Source of the DNA: Harmothoe impar
Lineage: Eukaryota; Annelida; Polychaeta; Phyllodocida; Polynoidae
DNA length: 64,000 nt
Assembly (NCBI GenBank): GCA_947462335.1
Contig: OX381714.1
Span: forward strand, 57,643,800 to 57,707,799
Reading direction: 5' to 3'
The notes beneath the pieces were generated by a model, which saw nothing but the letters and a program-made list of their open reading frames with translations, was not told where the DNA came from and searched no databases. Both the position numbers and the translations under genes were made by a program. Of the stretch, positions 1 to 10,800 are shown one piece after another. Within the stretch, counting starts at the first letter, position 1. Each line of letters begins with the position of its first letter.

Positions 1-955
1 GACCAGTGAGATTGTATGATGTTGTCTCCTTCTTAGCTTCATGGGAACTGGTTGATTGTATGTTATTATATAATCACTGTTGTTTAATGAAATGGAGCTT
101 ATAGTTAATGCTTAAAGATGCCTTATGCATTGCTTTAGGTTGCTATTAAGTTTACCATGATGATCAAAAAAGTCTCATGTCGTCTAACAATGGCTTATAG
201 AAGCACATTATTTGTTCATAAAACGTTATAAATCTTCAGAAAAGAGAATCATGTATGTATTCACTTTTTGACTCAGAACGGCGATAATATATACATAGTA
301 GTGTAGCCTTGTCCCTCCAGAATTAGACCACAGCCACCATACTGGTCACTACCATCCTACCCTCATACTGCCTGTGTCTACAATACTCCTTACCCATACA
401 CATGACACCTACAGCTTACAGGATAATCCCCAAAGCTAAATCATTCAGAAGGACGGGGTGGGAATGTCAAAGCACATTCAGTGTCGGGTGTATGAAAGGG
501 TTAGGTTAAAAATCATACAGCACTCCTTTGTCTCCTTGATGTTTTATACAGTAGAAACTTACTAAGAAATACAAAGCTTGCTACTAAATGAAGAGATGAC
601 CTTTGAAACAATGTCAAAATAAGCTTCACTTACAGTATGTAGTACCACACATTTGTGCCTTTGCTCAGCTATAAAGGCCTAGGGTATATCAAACAGCTAT
701 AGGGTTCCTATTTGATACACAAACTCTGCATTGCTTGAGAAAAGTATATAGATGTATATATGATATGTTTTACGCCTCTCATTAATCATCTTTAGCATCA
801 CTGTTCTATGTGTATCACTTAGTTGTTGTCTTCAGTGTAATGCACATGGACAAGTCATTCAGTGTTATTTCCCCTTGAGTATGTATTTGTCCAAACATAT
901 AGAGTGTGCAACTTTCAAGAACATAAGCTACTATTATGCACTGGATTCCATGTGT
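1..955. other. AT-rich non-coding stretch, no gene seen
   Basis: No convincing reading frame or RNA gene is visible. The first ~60 bases resemble the GTGATGTTGTCTC-containing segment near 18490-18540 and 58500-58520, so this is probably the tail of another duplicated unit. The rest is unrecognised AT-rich sequence. Confidence 0.5.
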
Positions 956-1041
956 AACTCCCTAGCGTACATGTACATTATACTATGTAATCTATCTGTG
1001 TCTGCTAAAAAGCTCTACATATAGGCATCTTGTTTTCCTGT

Positions 1042-1179
1042 TCAACACAGCAGCCTAAGACCACATTCTCTTCTTAGTACTGCCGTCTCATATTTCTTTT
1101 CATCACGAAAGTACAAAGCTGGAGGCATTGTGTGTATTTGTGTAGTTCCCCAACATAGGTCTTTACTGCTGGATGCAAG
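1042..1179 (-). pseudogene. Possible minus-strand exon or old ORF fragment, ALY/KKxE block (copy 1)
   Basis: Read on the minus strand this gives a 45-codon open stretch ending in TGA at 1042-1044, with the pattern GTTQIHTMPPALY then a charged tail (DEKKYE). The copy at 43099-43236 keeps the same frame. More diverged copies near 19060-19290 (GTAQIQRVQQALY) and 58900-58985 (GQRQRVPQALY) keep the ALY core in frame. Conservation at protein level across diverged copies hints at past coding function. There is no clear start codon and the family is unrecognised. It could also be an old transposon fragment. Confidence 0.3.
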
Positions 1180-4100
1180 AGAGTATTACCAGTTTTGGTT
1201 TTATCATCAGATAACATTCCTGACCATACATTTACAGTCTAGGGGTTTAATTCTAGATATATACCTACACTGAGCCTTGCATACTGTGCTACTGTGTATC
1301 AGTACCTAGCAGAATGGAGGTTTGAATCACACTCTTGCTCGATCAGTATCTCAATTGATATCGACATAATGGACCTGAATTGAACCAATGTACTTAAACA
1401 CATATTTGATAGGTACTATTACTATGTCACTGTAGGTGGAGTCATGCTTTAAATGGGATAGTTAGGTAATATAAAAGACGAACCAGTGATGGGCCTGGTG
1501 TGCCTGGTATACCAGAAATACATATTGTCATACAGATATGCAGAGTGGGTTGGTCTAGGTTGGAAGATATTCCTTTCCCACTTTGGGCTTGATGCATAAC
1601 CTCATCAGTGGGTCTTGAGAGTCAGACATATGGCTGGTTGAGGGTGAGAAATTTCAGATAGTGATACATGCCATACAGAAATGCATACAAATGTAAACAT
1701 ATCCTATGGGACAACTTGATGCCGATGTATCACAATTGTTGCTTCTCTTCACATAGATACATTCCATAATTACAATAGGTGACTATGATAGACTGCAGTG
1801 TGTAGTAATTGCTGCCCAGAGGGTGCCTGATCTGCATATTAATAGGATATCGGTGTATCAATGGTCTCAGGGGTACAGCCCCTAATACTGTGTGACAATT
1901 ACCCAGTCACAAAGTTGGACATTGACTAATGACCCATTCAGACTTTCAGTAGAACAGTCAAGTCGTACAATTACTAAAACAGCTGGTAGTGCAAAGTGAA
2001 ATGAATCAAAATGTATACCTCCAAAAGAGGGACACAGGTTAGAGGTTTCAAAAGGCATCCCTTGAATTTGGTTCAGAGTAGCCATAGATCATGGCTGGAC
2101 ACCCAAGGACAAGACCCATAAAGGGTACAATTTAGATACACCAGAAATTGACTCTAAGTTGGCACTGCACCAAAAGGTGGTTCTGATCACTACACTACAT
2201 ATGATATCGACAAACATGGGAGATGTTGTTGAAACTGCATGTCTGGTATCAATATTGCAACACTCGTAACACTTGGATCAGCCATGGCATGATCATGTTC
2301 TTTAAGGAAGAAATGAAAGAGGGAGGGCTGAGGGAGAACTCAGTATTTCTTTCTGTACAAAAGATATTCAAAGAAGTCTTTGTCTTAGAGACCAAATAGG
2401 GATAAGAGGGATAATGTACATGTATGATATATCTACAATAGTTGGTGTATATAGTGGTACTGATTAGCGGCTACTGCTTGCCTGCATGGCACTCCATATA
2501 TTGCAGCTGTATTCTCCTTGTAGACAGCTTAGCATAGATTCTGAGGGGTGCATGATGGCAGGGAGGATACAGATAGGCAGTATTGATGGACACATTGACG
2601 GAAGACTTAAGCCTTCAACTCTGACACCTTTGTTGGAGTATCTCACTACTACAGCATACTGCCACTGTCCAATATGTTGTTTATACATTATAGTGTCAGA
2701 AATTATGGTTTGTTATGTTTCCAAATTTGTCAGCTTGCTGGTTTAAGTTGTTCCATCATGCTGATCTATAAAAGCCTTCATAAGTGATGATGAATTCCAC
2801 TTTTGCATAAGCTTTAGAAGGTTTTTGGAGTTCCTTTTAACTAACAAAATATACTTGTCCATAGCAGCTACTTTAAATAGACATTCGGAACTATAGGATC
2901 AACATTCAAATACTATCATGTATCATCCTTGATAAAGCTCATTCAAATCACCCTTATTATTTCAGCCATTCCACCCTGTACCACCAACCATCTACCTCCG
3001 TTCCCTGCCACATCACATTGTCCTCGGTCCAATGTAAAAGATCAATGCCTCTACAAGTGCAGTGGATTACCTGCAGGCCTGCCCTTAATGAATATTTGAT
3101 GCTGGCCCTCAGGGTATCACAGTGATTCTGGGTAATTAATTACCCAATAAAGCAGGGCCTGTACAGCAATGTCTAGTACATGTATAGGGTGGGAATGGGA
3201 GGCTAGCAGCTCCAGGTGCTCCCATATAGAGGCCCCTGATAAGCATGAAATAGCTGGGTGCAATTTTAAAGAGTTTTTCCTGCACCTAATGGGACTAAAG
3301 GCACATTAAACTGAAGGTCATTTGTATATAACTTTCACAAACCATAGGATTCTTTTAATACACAGCCTTCTAAATGAGCTGCGTATAACAGTAGCACTTG
3401 TTTATCTACTACTCACATTATTATTTGAGTTTCCAGTCACTCAGGCATTTAGAGAAGGCCTGAACATTGGGGCTGTCTATGCTGTACTTTGGTATGCAGC
3501 TGTTTGCTGTTCAGCATACCATGCTGTAATTCCCTTAATAAAATCATGCTTTAAAAACAAACAAACCTTCCCATACATATTCACACTGTGCTGATGTTTG
3601 ATTGTCTATATATATTAAAAGGCAACTATTGACTTTAAGTTAGCAGCGGTCATCAACATATCACTGGTAGGCTAACAGAAGATTTCCTATAATTCAATAC
3701 AGATCAGATCAATTAGATCAATTCAATCAATGCAAAGAGAATTCAGCTTGGATTTATATAGAAGCTAATATGAGAGGTAAACATTTTCATCGTTTATAAA
3801 TCTACTGCAAGTAACGCTTGCCAAATATATTCTCTTTCTGGATAAGACATATGGCTCCAATCTAGACTGAGGTACGGATAAAGATAAATCAATAGTCATC
3901 AATAAGTTACACAGGTCTAAATGCAAGACTTTAACACTAAGTAAGAATTCTGCTGTAATATGTATCTGCTAATCTGACTAGGGTCAGGCCTCTAGAGGTG
4001 GTGGTTACATAACAGTCTCAGAACATGCAGATTAACTGGGGCAGTAATTGTGTGAGGGTATGCTGAGACAGAGAGTGACAATGTAAGAGAAAAGGAAAAG

Positions 4101-4489
4101 AGAGGAAAATAAAAACAAATAGATAGTAGTAAACAGAGAGAGAAAGAAAGGAGGAGAGGGTGCGTTAGATAAAAAATATGGAAGAGATAATAAGGGAGAG
4201 AGAGAGTAAGAGAGAGAGTGAGAGGGGAGAAGAAAAAAGACAGCAGCTTATGCTAACAGATAAAAACAGTAGAAATGAGAGGGAGGGGAGAGGGAGAACT
4301 CAGGAATATTTTCTAGATACAAAGATATTACAACAAAACTTTGTATAGAGACTATGTAGGGAGAAGAGTGATGAGATTCATGTGTCATAGTCACAACAGC
4401 TACTGTACGTGATGGTAACGATTCATTATGATGATTCGCTTGGCAAGCGCAGCAATAGCCTTAACACAGAACCAATTCCCCACACTCAC

Positions 4490-4575
4490 AATGACAGCAG
4501 ACCCGTCCTCCAGGGGGAATGAGACATTTAGGATGTAATTGCCTGTACCACAGAACACACCGTCCTGGGACCACC
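4490..4575 (-). pseudogene. Decayed copy of the 94-bp exon-like block
   Basis: On the minus strand this block is preceded by a CAG acceptor-like end and followed by a GTGAGT donor (plus-strand ACTCAC at 4484-4489), as in the copy at 48433-48526. It is 86 bp rather than 94 bp, an 8-bp deletion that breaks the frame. It lies only 22 bp from the retrotransposon insertion point. Confidence 0.35.
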
Positions 4576-4593
4576 CTGCATACAGACAGATAC

Positions 4594-4597
4594 CTCT
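4594..4597. repeat. Target-site duplication, left (CTCT)
   Basis: CTCT precedes the 5' LTR and recurs immediately after the 3' LTR at 17292-17295. The paralogous site at 48543-48550 carries a single CTCT in the same context, which supports a 4-bp duplication, typical of Ty3/Gypsy integrases. A 5-bp reading (CTCTT) would need an LTR not starting in TG. Confidence 0.8.
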
Positions 4598-4775
4598 TGT
4601 AGGGGCTAGGGTTATACGGGGTTATTATATGACGAGTGCTGTTGGATGCTGTGTTGCGAGCTCAGTCCGAACCCTTCAGTCCGACGGTAGGTGGCGACAC
4701 CTACTCCGGGCTTGGGGTATGGACAGAGGTCGCTATAGGCTTCCGGTCTGCGTGTGCGCACGCAGGCTGGCTGCC

Positions 4776-4783
4776 TATATATA
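4776..4783 (+). promoter_or_regulatory. TATA box of the 5' LTR
   Basis: TATATATA in a GC-richer context, about 150 bp upstream of the poly(A) signal. It places genomic RNA initiation around 4805-4815 by the usual ~30-bp spacing. The start base itself is inferred. Confidence 0.65.
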
Positions 4784-4928
4784 CCCGGCATCTGACGGTA
4801 CTCGTCGGTTACTCTGAGCCACGCTGGTGAAGAGACCCCGTGATCATATCGGCTGCTTAGCCTACTGACCCGTTCCGAACTCTATAGGGAGTTCGCACAC
4901 TTAGTGACTGCTTGTTTAGGTTTACCTG

Positions 4929-4934
4929 AATAAA
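4929..4934 (+). terminator. Polyadenylation signal in the LTR
   Basis: AATAAA lies 146 bp downstream of the TATA box. In the 3' LTR copy (17184-17189) it would direct 3'-end formation, putting the R/U5 border roughly 15-25 bp downstream. Confidence 0.6.
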
Positions 4935-5037
4935 CCTGATATTGCAACCTGTAACACTTGATCCGAACTGTGTCGACTTTGTTCTTTAATTGATACTCTA
5001 CCAATATCATAAAGATACGAAAGATCGTTTATTACAC

Positions 5038-5049
5038 TGGTGCCGTGAC
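5038..5049 (+). other. Primer-binding site, tRNA-His type
   Basis: TGGTGCCGTGAC begins one base after the 5' LTR. It is complementary to the last 12 bases of animal tRNA-His (acceptor strand plus CCA). The match stops at base 13. tRNA-His priming is known from some vertebrate retroviral families; here it sets the start of minus-strand DNA synthesis. Confidence 0.7.
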
Positions 5050-5126
5050 CAGTTCTGAGTGAAACGCAGGTTAGCCTGTGCAGTAGCACAGACCTCGGGC
5101 TCTGGACGGAGCAGCGAGGTCCCCGG

Positions 5127-5159
5127 ATGAGGCAGCAGCCTTGTCACCGGAAGGGTTAG
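5127..5159 (+). other. Upstream ORF 1 in the gag leader (10 codons)
   Basis: An ATG at 5127 opens a 10-codon frame ending in TAG at 5157-5159. It is followed at once by the ATG of the second upstream ORF at 5160. Both lie before the first in-frame gag ATG, so a scanning ribosome would meet them first. Confidence 0.4.
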
Positions 5160-5246
5160 ATGCCAGTTATGAGGCAGATACCCACAGCAGGGCGAATGTT
5201 CCATCCGGAACAGACGCAGCACGAGGACCCAGGGGTCCTACCATAA
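5160..5246 (+). other. Upstream ORF 2 overlapping the gag start (TAATG)
   Basis: A 28-codon frame starting at 5160 ends in TAA at 5244-5246, so its stop shares the A of the gag ATG (5246-5248). Such a stop/start overlap can allow termination-reinitiation. Alternatively gag starts at a non-AUG codon upstream, because its frame is open from 5087. Confidence 0.4.
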
Positions 5247-7819
5247 TGAGCCGCTCATTAGAAGAAATGAACTTGTCCTTGTTCAATGTGGGTGGGTCAA
5301 GCTCAGCCGCGCCGACTCCAAGGAGGTTTACCCTCTTGCAGGAGCGTCGCTTTGACGACATGAGAGAGGCCCGAGTGCAGGAACGTGTACAGATGGCTCA
5401 AATGGAATTGTTAACCATTCAGAAGCAATCCAATGAATGGAAAAGCAGTCTGATTGCATTGGAGGGTGCAGTCACACACCGAGCTTCCAAAATCAAGGAA
5501 AAGGACGCAAGGCTGTCTACCTTGTTGGAGGAGAATGAGAAATTGGTACAATCTCTCAGCAGAGTCCGGTCGGAATACGATCAGAAAGAGGCGGACCTAC
5601 GAGGGATCCGGTCCGAGTTTGTCGAGGCAAACACGGAGCTGAACCATATTTGCGCAGCCCGAGACGCGGTAATGCATGAGGCAGAAGGGGCCCGATCAGC
5701 CATTGTTCGGGACACAGAGGACTTACAGGAGGTCCGCCGAAGTCTATTGACAGAGTGTGACATTCTGAAAGCGAAAAGAACTGCTTTACAGCAGTTTTTA
5801 TCAGAAACGCGAGAGAGTATACAGGACAATAGTACCTCTTTCGCATCTGCGAACAATGGTAGTCCGGAAGGCCTCCATTACATGAGTTTTACCGACACTC
5901 CCAATCAGCCTATGGGACGTGGGGTAAGCATAGAACCTGCCTTGTCAACCTCAACACCAGGACGACCCCTCGGAGTGGGACGATCCAGGGGCAGAGGCAG
6001 GGCGAGAGATTACTCACCGAGGGTGGGGATCAGTGGTATCCGTCCGATACCAAAACAGGTATTCGCAGCCCCGACCGGTCTAGCCTCAGTCGGTAGGGGA
6101 AGACGATTGTCCGAGTTGGTTCGGAGTCCACGATCACAGTTGAAAGTGGACGAGCAAGAACTCGACGCGGAACGCTTGAAGAAAGCGGCCGAGCAGGATA
6201 AGGCGGCGAAAACCGATCTGACTCCTTCAAGTTTGTTGCAATGGCGAGAGTGCCAAGCAACCATATTGTTCCAGGAACAGAAAAACTTGGAAATAGAAAG
6301 GCGAGACGTGTATCGCAAACAGCAGGCTGCCTTGGAGCAGCAGCAGAAACGAATGAAGGAGAACGCGGCCCTCGCAGAGGAGTTAGCGGAGCAGGAAGCG
6401 GCGGTTCTGAGGGCTCGAAAGGAAGGGCTCCGAGCCGCCGGAGAAGCTGCTAAAGCTAAATTGGAGAAAGCTCAGCAAGAGGAGGAGGTTGAGAAGCAGG
6501 CCAAGGAATTGGAAAAGGAGAAGTCAGAGCATCAACGATCGCTTGCTCTGGCCCAGCAGTGTCAGTACATGACTGATCAGGAGAAGAACTGGTGGTTCGG
6601 ACAAGGCGTGGACCCCACTACGGACTTAGTGTCGTATGGGACCTACCAGGCTTTTCTGGACAGACAGAGTAGCATACCAGCTATGGGCGCTACTCCAGGG
6701 GCGACTCCTGGTACGAAGAGCCCGAAGAAGGCTCCGAGACGAACAATGCTGAGTACAGAATTGCAAGAATTGTACGATACGAATCCCGCCATAGCGGGGA
6801 TCGGATTGCACAATGTCGGTGCGGAAAAGGACGCGACAGCATCCATTTCTAAATGTCTGGCGATAACCTCTAAAATTAGAGGTTCGTCCAACGCTGCTAG
6901 ACGCATAGCCAGCGAGCCATTTCCCTACTGGCAGAAGAATTCGTGGGAAGATTGGTTGGGAGCCACCGTTGAGGATATAAACCTCAGTGGGTGGGACCAA
7001 CAGGATGCAATCCCGTATGTGTGTAAGGGATTACGCATGGGAGATGGTCTCATGGCCGTTGAGCAGTGGAAGGAGGATTGCGGACCTCGCGGTACTTTCA
7101 AACAGCTCGTAGAAATCGGAACCATCCTGTACGGAGATTCCGCTCGGATTGATCCGATGGTCGCTTTTAAGAAGCGCGTGCAAGGCAAGAACGAAGCTCC
7201 GAGGGTCTTCGGACTTGCATTGATGAGACTCCTGAAGAAGGTACACCCTGCTTCAGGAATCCACGATGCCTTATTTTCTAAGGAATTGTTCTCTCAGTTC
7301 GTTGCCGGACTGAGAGATCCTGACATACAACAAACGGTGTATGACACGTGGAGAGCAGATACGTCACTAGATGACCTTTTTAAGGCCATCGACATACATG
7401 CTCTCAAAAAGTCACTGTTAGGGGACCGGATGCCTACCCGGGCCTCGGCCATTATAGAATGTTCTCCGGAACAGTCTGATGGTTCGGGCAGTGATGAGGA
7501 GGGGGCTATAGCTTCAGCGGCTCAGTTCAAGAGGAATGGGAATTCCTCTAAACCGCCGTGGAAGAATAAGAAGCCGGAAGGGGGTGGGAACCCCCCTCCA
7601 AAAAGGGAGTCATCGGATCCGAAGGTTCCGATGATGGACGCAGCGTTTTTCACATCGCTGTTTGAGAAGATGACGACTTCCATTCAGGGGGCTACCCAGC
7701 CTAACAGAAGGAAGATCAATCGGAGGACCGCTAAGTGCTATAGGTGCTTAGAGATCGGTCACTTTGCTGCGGAGTGTACAGCTCCGAGTCCGAAAGTTCC
7801 CGGAAAGGAGGGAAACTAG
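5246..7819 (+). CDS. gag: Gag structural polyprotein
   Basis: Gag forms the capsid and packages the genomic RNA. From ATG 5246 it is 857 residues, about twice the usual Gypsy Gag. The N-terminal part (about residues 35-190) is a heptad-rich coiled coil. An RG-rich basic patch follows near 239-257, then a second Glu/Lys/Gln-rich coiled coil near 342-438. A Trp-containing helical region at about 552-728 is the likely capsid domain, by position and composition. The C-terminus carries one CCHC zinc knuckle, C831-X2-C834-X4-H839-X4-C844, the nucleocapsid signature. The frame is open upstream to 5087, so a non-AUG start is possible. The stop TAG directly follows a frameshift heptamer that leads into pol. 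Domain assignment outside the knuckle is inference. Confidence 0.9.
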   Translation: MSRSLEEMNLSLFNVGGSSSAAPTPRRFTLLQERRFDDMREARVQERVQMAQMELLTIQKQSNEWKSSLIALEGAVTHRASKIKEKDARLSTLLEENEKLVQSLSRVRSEYDQKEADLRGIRSEFVEANTELNHICAARDAVMHEAEGARSAIVRDTEDLQEVRRSLLTECDILKAKRTALQQFLSETRESIQDNSTSFASANNGSPEGLHYMSFTDTPNQPMGRGVSIEPALSTSTPGRPLGVGRSRGRGRARDYSPRVGISGIRPIPKQVFAAPTGLASVGRGRRLSELVRSPRSQLKVDEQELDAERLKKAAEQDKAAKTDLTPSSLLQWRECQATILFQEQKNLEIERRDVYRKQQAALEQQQKRMKENAALAEELAEQEAAVLRARKEGLRAAGEAAKAKLEKAQQEEEVEKQAKELEKEKSEHQRSLALAQQCQYMTDQEKNWWFGQGVDPTTDLVSYGTYQAFLDRQSSIPAMGATPGATPGTKSPKKAPRRTMLSTELQELYDTNPAIAGIGLHNVGAEKDATASISKCLAITSKIRGSSNAARRIASEPFPYWQKNSWEDWLGATVEDINLSGWDQQDAIPYVCKGLRMGDGLMAVEQWKEDCGPRGTFKQLVEIGTILYGDSARIDPMVAFKKRVQGKNEAPRVFGLALMRLLKKVHPASGIHDALFSKELFSQFVAGLRDPDIQQTVYDTWRADTSLDDLFKAIDIHALKKSLLGDRMPTRASAIIECSPEQSDGSGSDEEGAIASAAQFKRNGNSSKPPWKNKKPEGGGNPPPKRESSDPKVPMMDAAFFTSLFEKMTTSIQGATQPNRRKINRRTAKCYRCLEIGHFAAECTAPSPKVPGKEGN

Positions 7820-10800
7820 AGGGGGTAGTCCGAAAAGGCGAGCGGACAACCCCTGCAGATGAAGTACGCCAACATACCAGAGAGGTAGAGCCTAGTGAAA
7901 TTCAGAAGACAGGAAGGGAATCAGGGGTGGCTTCGAGCTTTAGGAGCTCGGATGCCGGCCTGATTAACATTCCAGTCCATCAGTTGCCCGGCAATGAGGC
8001 AGGGAGGCCCATTACGGATAGGAACGAGGAAGTTGCGGCTGTCACAGACACCGTGTGGGTAGGGAGTACCCAGCTTTCCCCGGATCATCCATGTTTCGAC
8101 CATTTGAAGAAACATGGCCTTGATCTGGCTGCTCCGAAGGATTTCAAACGCTTCACTGTAAACCCGTCTCCGCTGGGGGGGAGGCGGTGGTATGTGTCTG
8201 TTACTGTGGCCGGTAGGGTGGGCGAATTTTTAGTAGATACGGGAGCTAGCCACTCCTTTATCTCCTCCAGATTCTATGCTCTTATGCCGGACAGTCGTGA
8301 TAACTTCAAAACGAGGGTAAACGCCTGTTCGGCCGATGGGTCGAGTATGCAGACGTATGGGCGCGCGTTCATACCTGTCCGAATTGGAGGGAAGGAGTAT
8401 GTGGCTTCTCCCACCATTGCGGATATTGCAGACGACGGTATACTGGGGTTGGATTTTTCGGCGTTGTATGACGCGGTCCTGAATCCTGGTACAGGGGTAC
8501 TCCGAATAGAGCACCCGTACCGTGCGGTGGAGCAATGTGTGCTCCGACAAGTATCGACAGTGGCAACGGTGGTCCAAACTGTTAAGATTCCTCCCGGACA
8601 GACGTGTGACGTGCTGGTCCGAAGCAAGGGGCTTAGGAGAGAGGAAGAAGCAGTTGTGGAACCGGATGTGGCCATGTTGGGAAGCATCGGTTTGACAGGC
8701 ATGGATACCCTCGTGGGGGATGGTGCTTGGACCGTGGTGCCGGTTTCTAACCCCGGGTTGGAACCACAGTATCTTAGGAAAGATACAGTGTTGGGGAAGG
8801 TGTTCACCAGTGAGGCCGTAGTGTCCGCTGGACAGGTGAGCATGAAGGGTGACCCTTCTCCGACCCCTTTGAGTGAGGGACTCGAGAAAATGATATCCGA
8901 AACGGATCTGACGGATCGGATGGATCTCGACTCTCTAAGGAGGCTGGTAGTGAAGTATCAGGATGCATGGCAGGTGGAGGGGGAGCCGTTAGGCCGAACC
9001 GACAAAGTGTTGCATTCTATCAATACTGGAGATGCACAGCCTTTCAAAATGCCTTACCGACGTTTGCCGTTGGGTAAGAAAGCTGTTGTTGAAGAACAAG
9101 TGAAAACCATGCTGGAACAGAAGGTGATAGTGCCTAGCACTAGTCCCTGGTCCAGTCCGGTTCAGATGGTTACTAAAAAGGATGGGTCTATCCGATTTTG
9201 TATCGATTATAGACGCCTGAATGGAGTAACCAAGAAAAATGCATATCCTCTCCCCCGAATTGATGAGACTCTGGACTCGCTGGGTGGGAACCAATGGTTC
9301 TGCACCCTTGATCTGCAGTCCGGGTATTGGCAGATCGGGATGAAGGAGGAGGATAAAGAGAAGACGGCTTTTACGAGTCACATTGGACTGTATCAGTTTG
9401 AACTGATGCCTTTCGGGTTATGCAACGCCCCGGCCACATTTGAGGCTATGATGGAAACTCTGTTGAGTGATCTATTGTGGCGCAAGTGCTTGGTATACTT
9501 GGATGATGTCATTGTCTTCGGCAAGACGTTTGAGGAGTGTGCGTTGAACCTCGGAGAGGTGTTGGAACGAATTCGGTCCAATGGCTTGACATTAAAGCCA
9601 AAGAAGTGTGAACTTTTTCGGAAGTCCATGGTCTATTTGGGCCGGATCATCTCCACCGAGGGTGTGCAGGCTGATCCGGCTAAACTGGAGACTGTGGAGA
9701 CTTGGGAAGTTCCAAAAGGACCAAAGGATATCAGATCCTTTCTAGGGTTCTGTTCCTATTACAGGGACTTCATCCCCGGGTTCTCGAGGGTGTCTCAGCC
9801 GCTTCAACGGTTGAGCCATTGGACTCCGGGGAGGAAAAAAGAACCCTTCCCATGGGGGATGGAACAGAATGCAGCCTTCAAAGAGATTAAGGCGTTATTC
9901 CGGACCACCCCGGTGCTGAGATACCCTACGGAGAAGGGGCATTTCATCCTTGACACTGATGCGAGCAATGAGAGCATCGGGGCCGCATTGTCCCAAATCC
10001 AGGACGGAGTAGAGGTCCCGTTGGCGTTCGCTAGTAACAGTATGAACAAGGCACAGAGAAATTACTGTACTACCAAGCGAGAGTTGCTCGCAGTGGTGGT
10101 ATACACGAAGAAGTTTCGGCACTTCTTATATGGAGGGAATTTCACACTTCGTACCGATCATTCGGCCCTCAGGTGGCTCCTTAATTTTAAGGATGCGGAG
10201 GGAATGATTGGTCGATGGTTGAATCACCTCAGCGAGTTCGGACTGGAGAACTCTCATATCCAGCACCGAGCGGGCACGAAGCATATTAATGCTGACTGCC
10301 TAAGTAGACGTCCGGTACGCCGTTGTGTGCGTCCGGAATGTGGGGATTGTGGTGCTCACAATGCTGTGGTAGCGAGTGTGCGTTTGCCTTATGATGGGTT
10401 GTTGCAAAACCTGTTGGATTGGTCCACCGACACTATAAGGACGTACCAGATGGCCGATCCTACCATAGCACGACTGAGGGAGCTTGTCCCTACTGGGGTC
10501 TGTCCAGTGAGACCCGAAATATCGCTGGAAAACCGTGAAATGCGACGTTTCTTGGCACAGTTCCATGAACTGGAGGTCCGAGACTCGTTGTTGTGCAGGT
10601 GGAAGACTTGTCCCGGAAAGCGGAGGGTATTACAAATGGTAATCCCTGCTGCCATGAGGAAAGACATCCTGTACTACTGCCACGGCCATTCCACTAGTGG
10701 GCATTTCGGAAAGAAACGCTCTTTGGAACGGCTGAGTCGGAGATATTACTGGCCCGGAATGTCTGGCGACCTTTTGAGGTGGATAGAGACATGTCCGGCA

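Larger units (their letters stand above)
956..4597. repeat. Segmental duplication, copy 1 (left part)
   Basis: This 3.6-kb block is collinear with 43015-48551, with long near-identical runs (for example around 1000-1160 against 43055-43220, and 2990-3200 against 46975-47170). Copy 2 is longer because it carries extra insertions, among them a 215-bp MITE at 43246 and a 250-bp MITE at 45287. The block is broken at 4598 by the LTR retrotransposon and resumes at 17292. A purine-rich GA stretch lies near 4070-4290. No complete gene is visible. Confidence 0.8.
4598..5036 (+). repeat. 5' LTR
   Basis: The LTR is 439 bp, begins TGTAGGGG and ends TTATTACA (TG...CA). It repeats at 16853-17291 at a constant offset of 12,255, and I read no difference between the two. 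U3 holds a short hairpin (stem CTGCGTG/CACGCAG at 4748-4765) just upstream of a TATA box. A polyadenylation signal follows at 4929. The 64- and 92-codon frames seen inside the LTR are incidental. Confidence 0.95.

Noticed and set aside
2990..3200. Minus-strand exon with GCAG/GTAATC donor (also at 20760, 47000 and 61800)
   Set aside because: The LRASIKY segment is shared, but no acceptor with a pyrimidine tract is present and frames diverge between copies; the hydrophobic Gly/Ala run in the 61800 copy arises from a short GGGGCA-type repeat.
4539..4830. 64- and 92-codon frames overlapping the LTR start (repeated at 16794-17085)
   Set aside because: They lie in U3 across the TATA box and are identical in both LTRs only because the LTRs are. 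No conserved domain.
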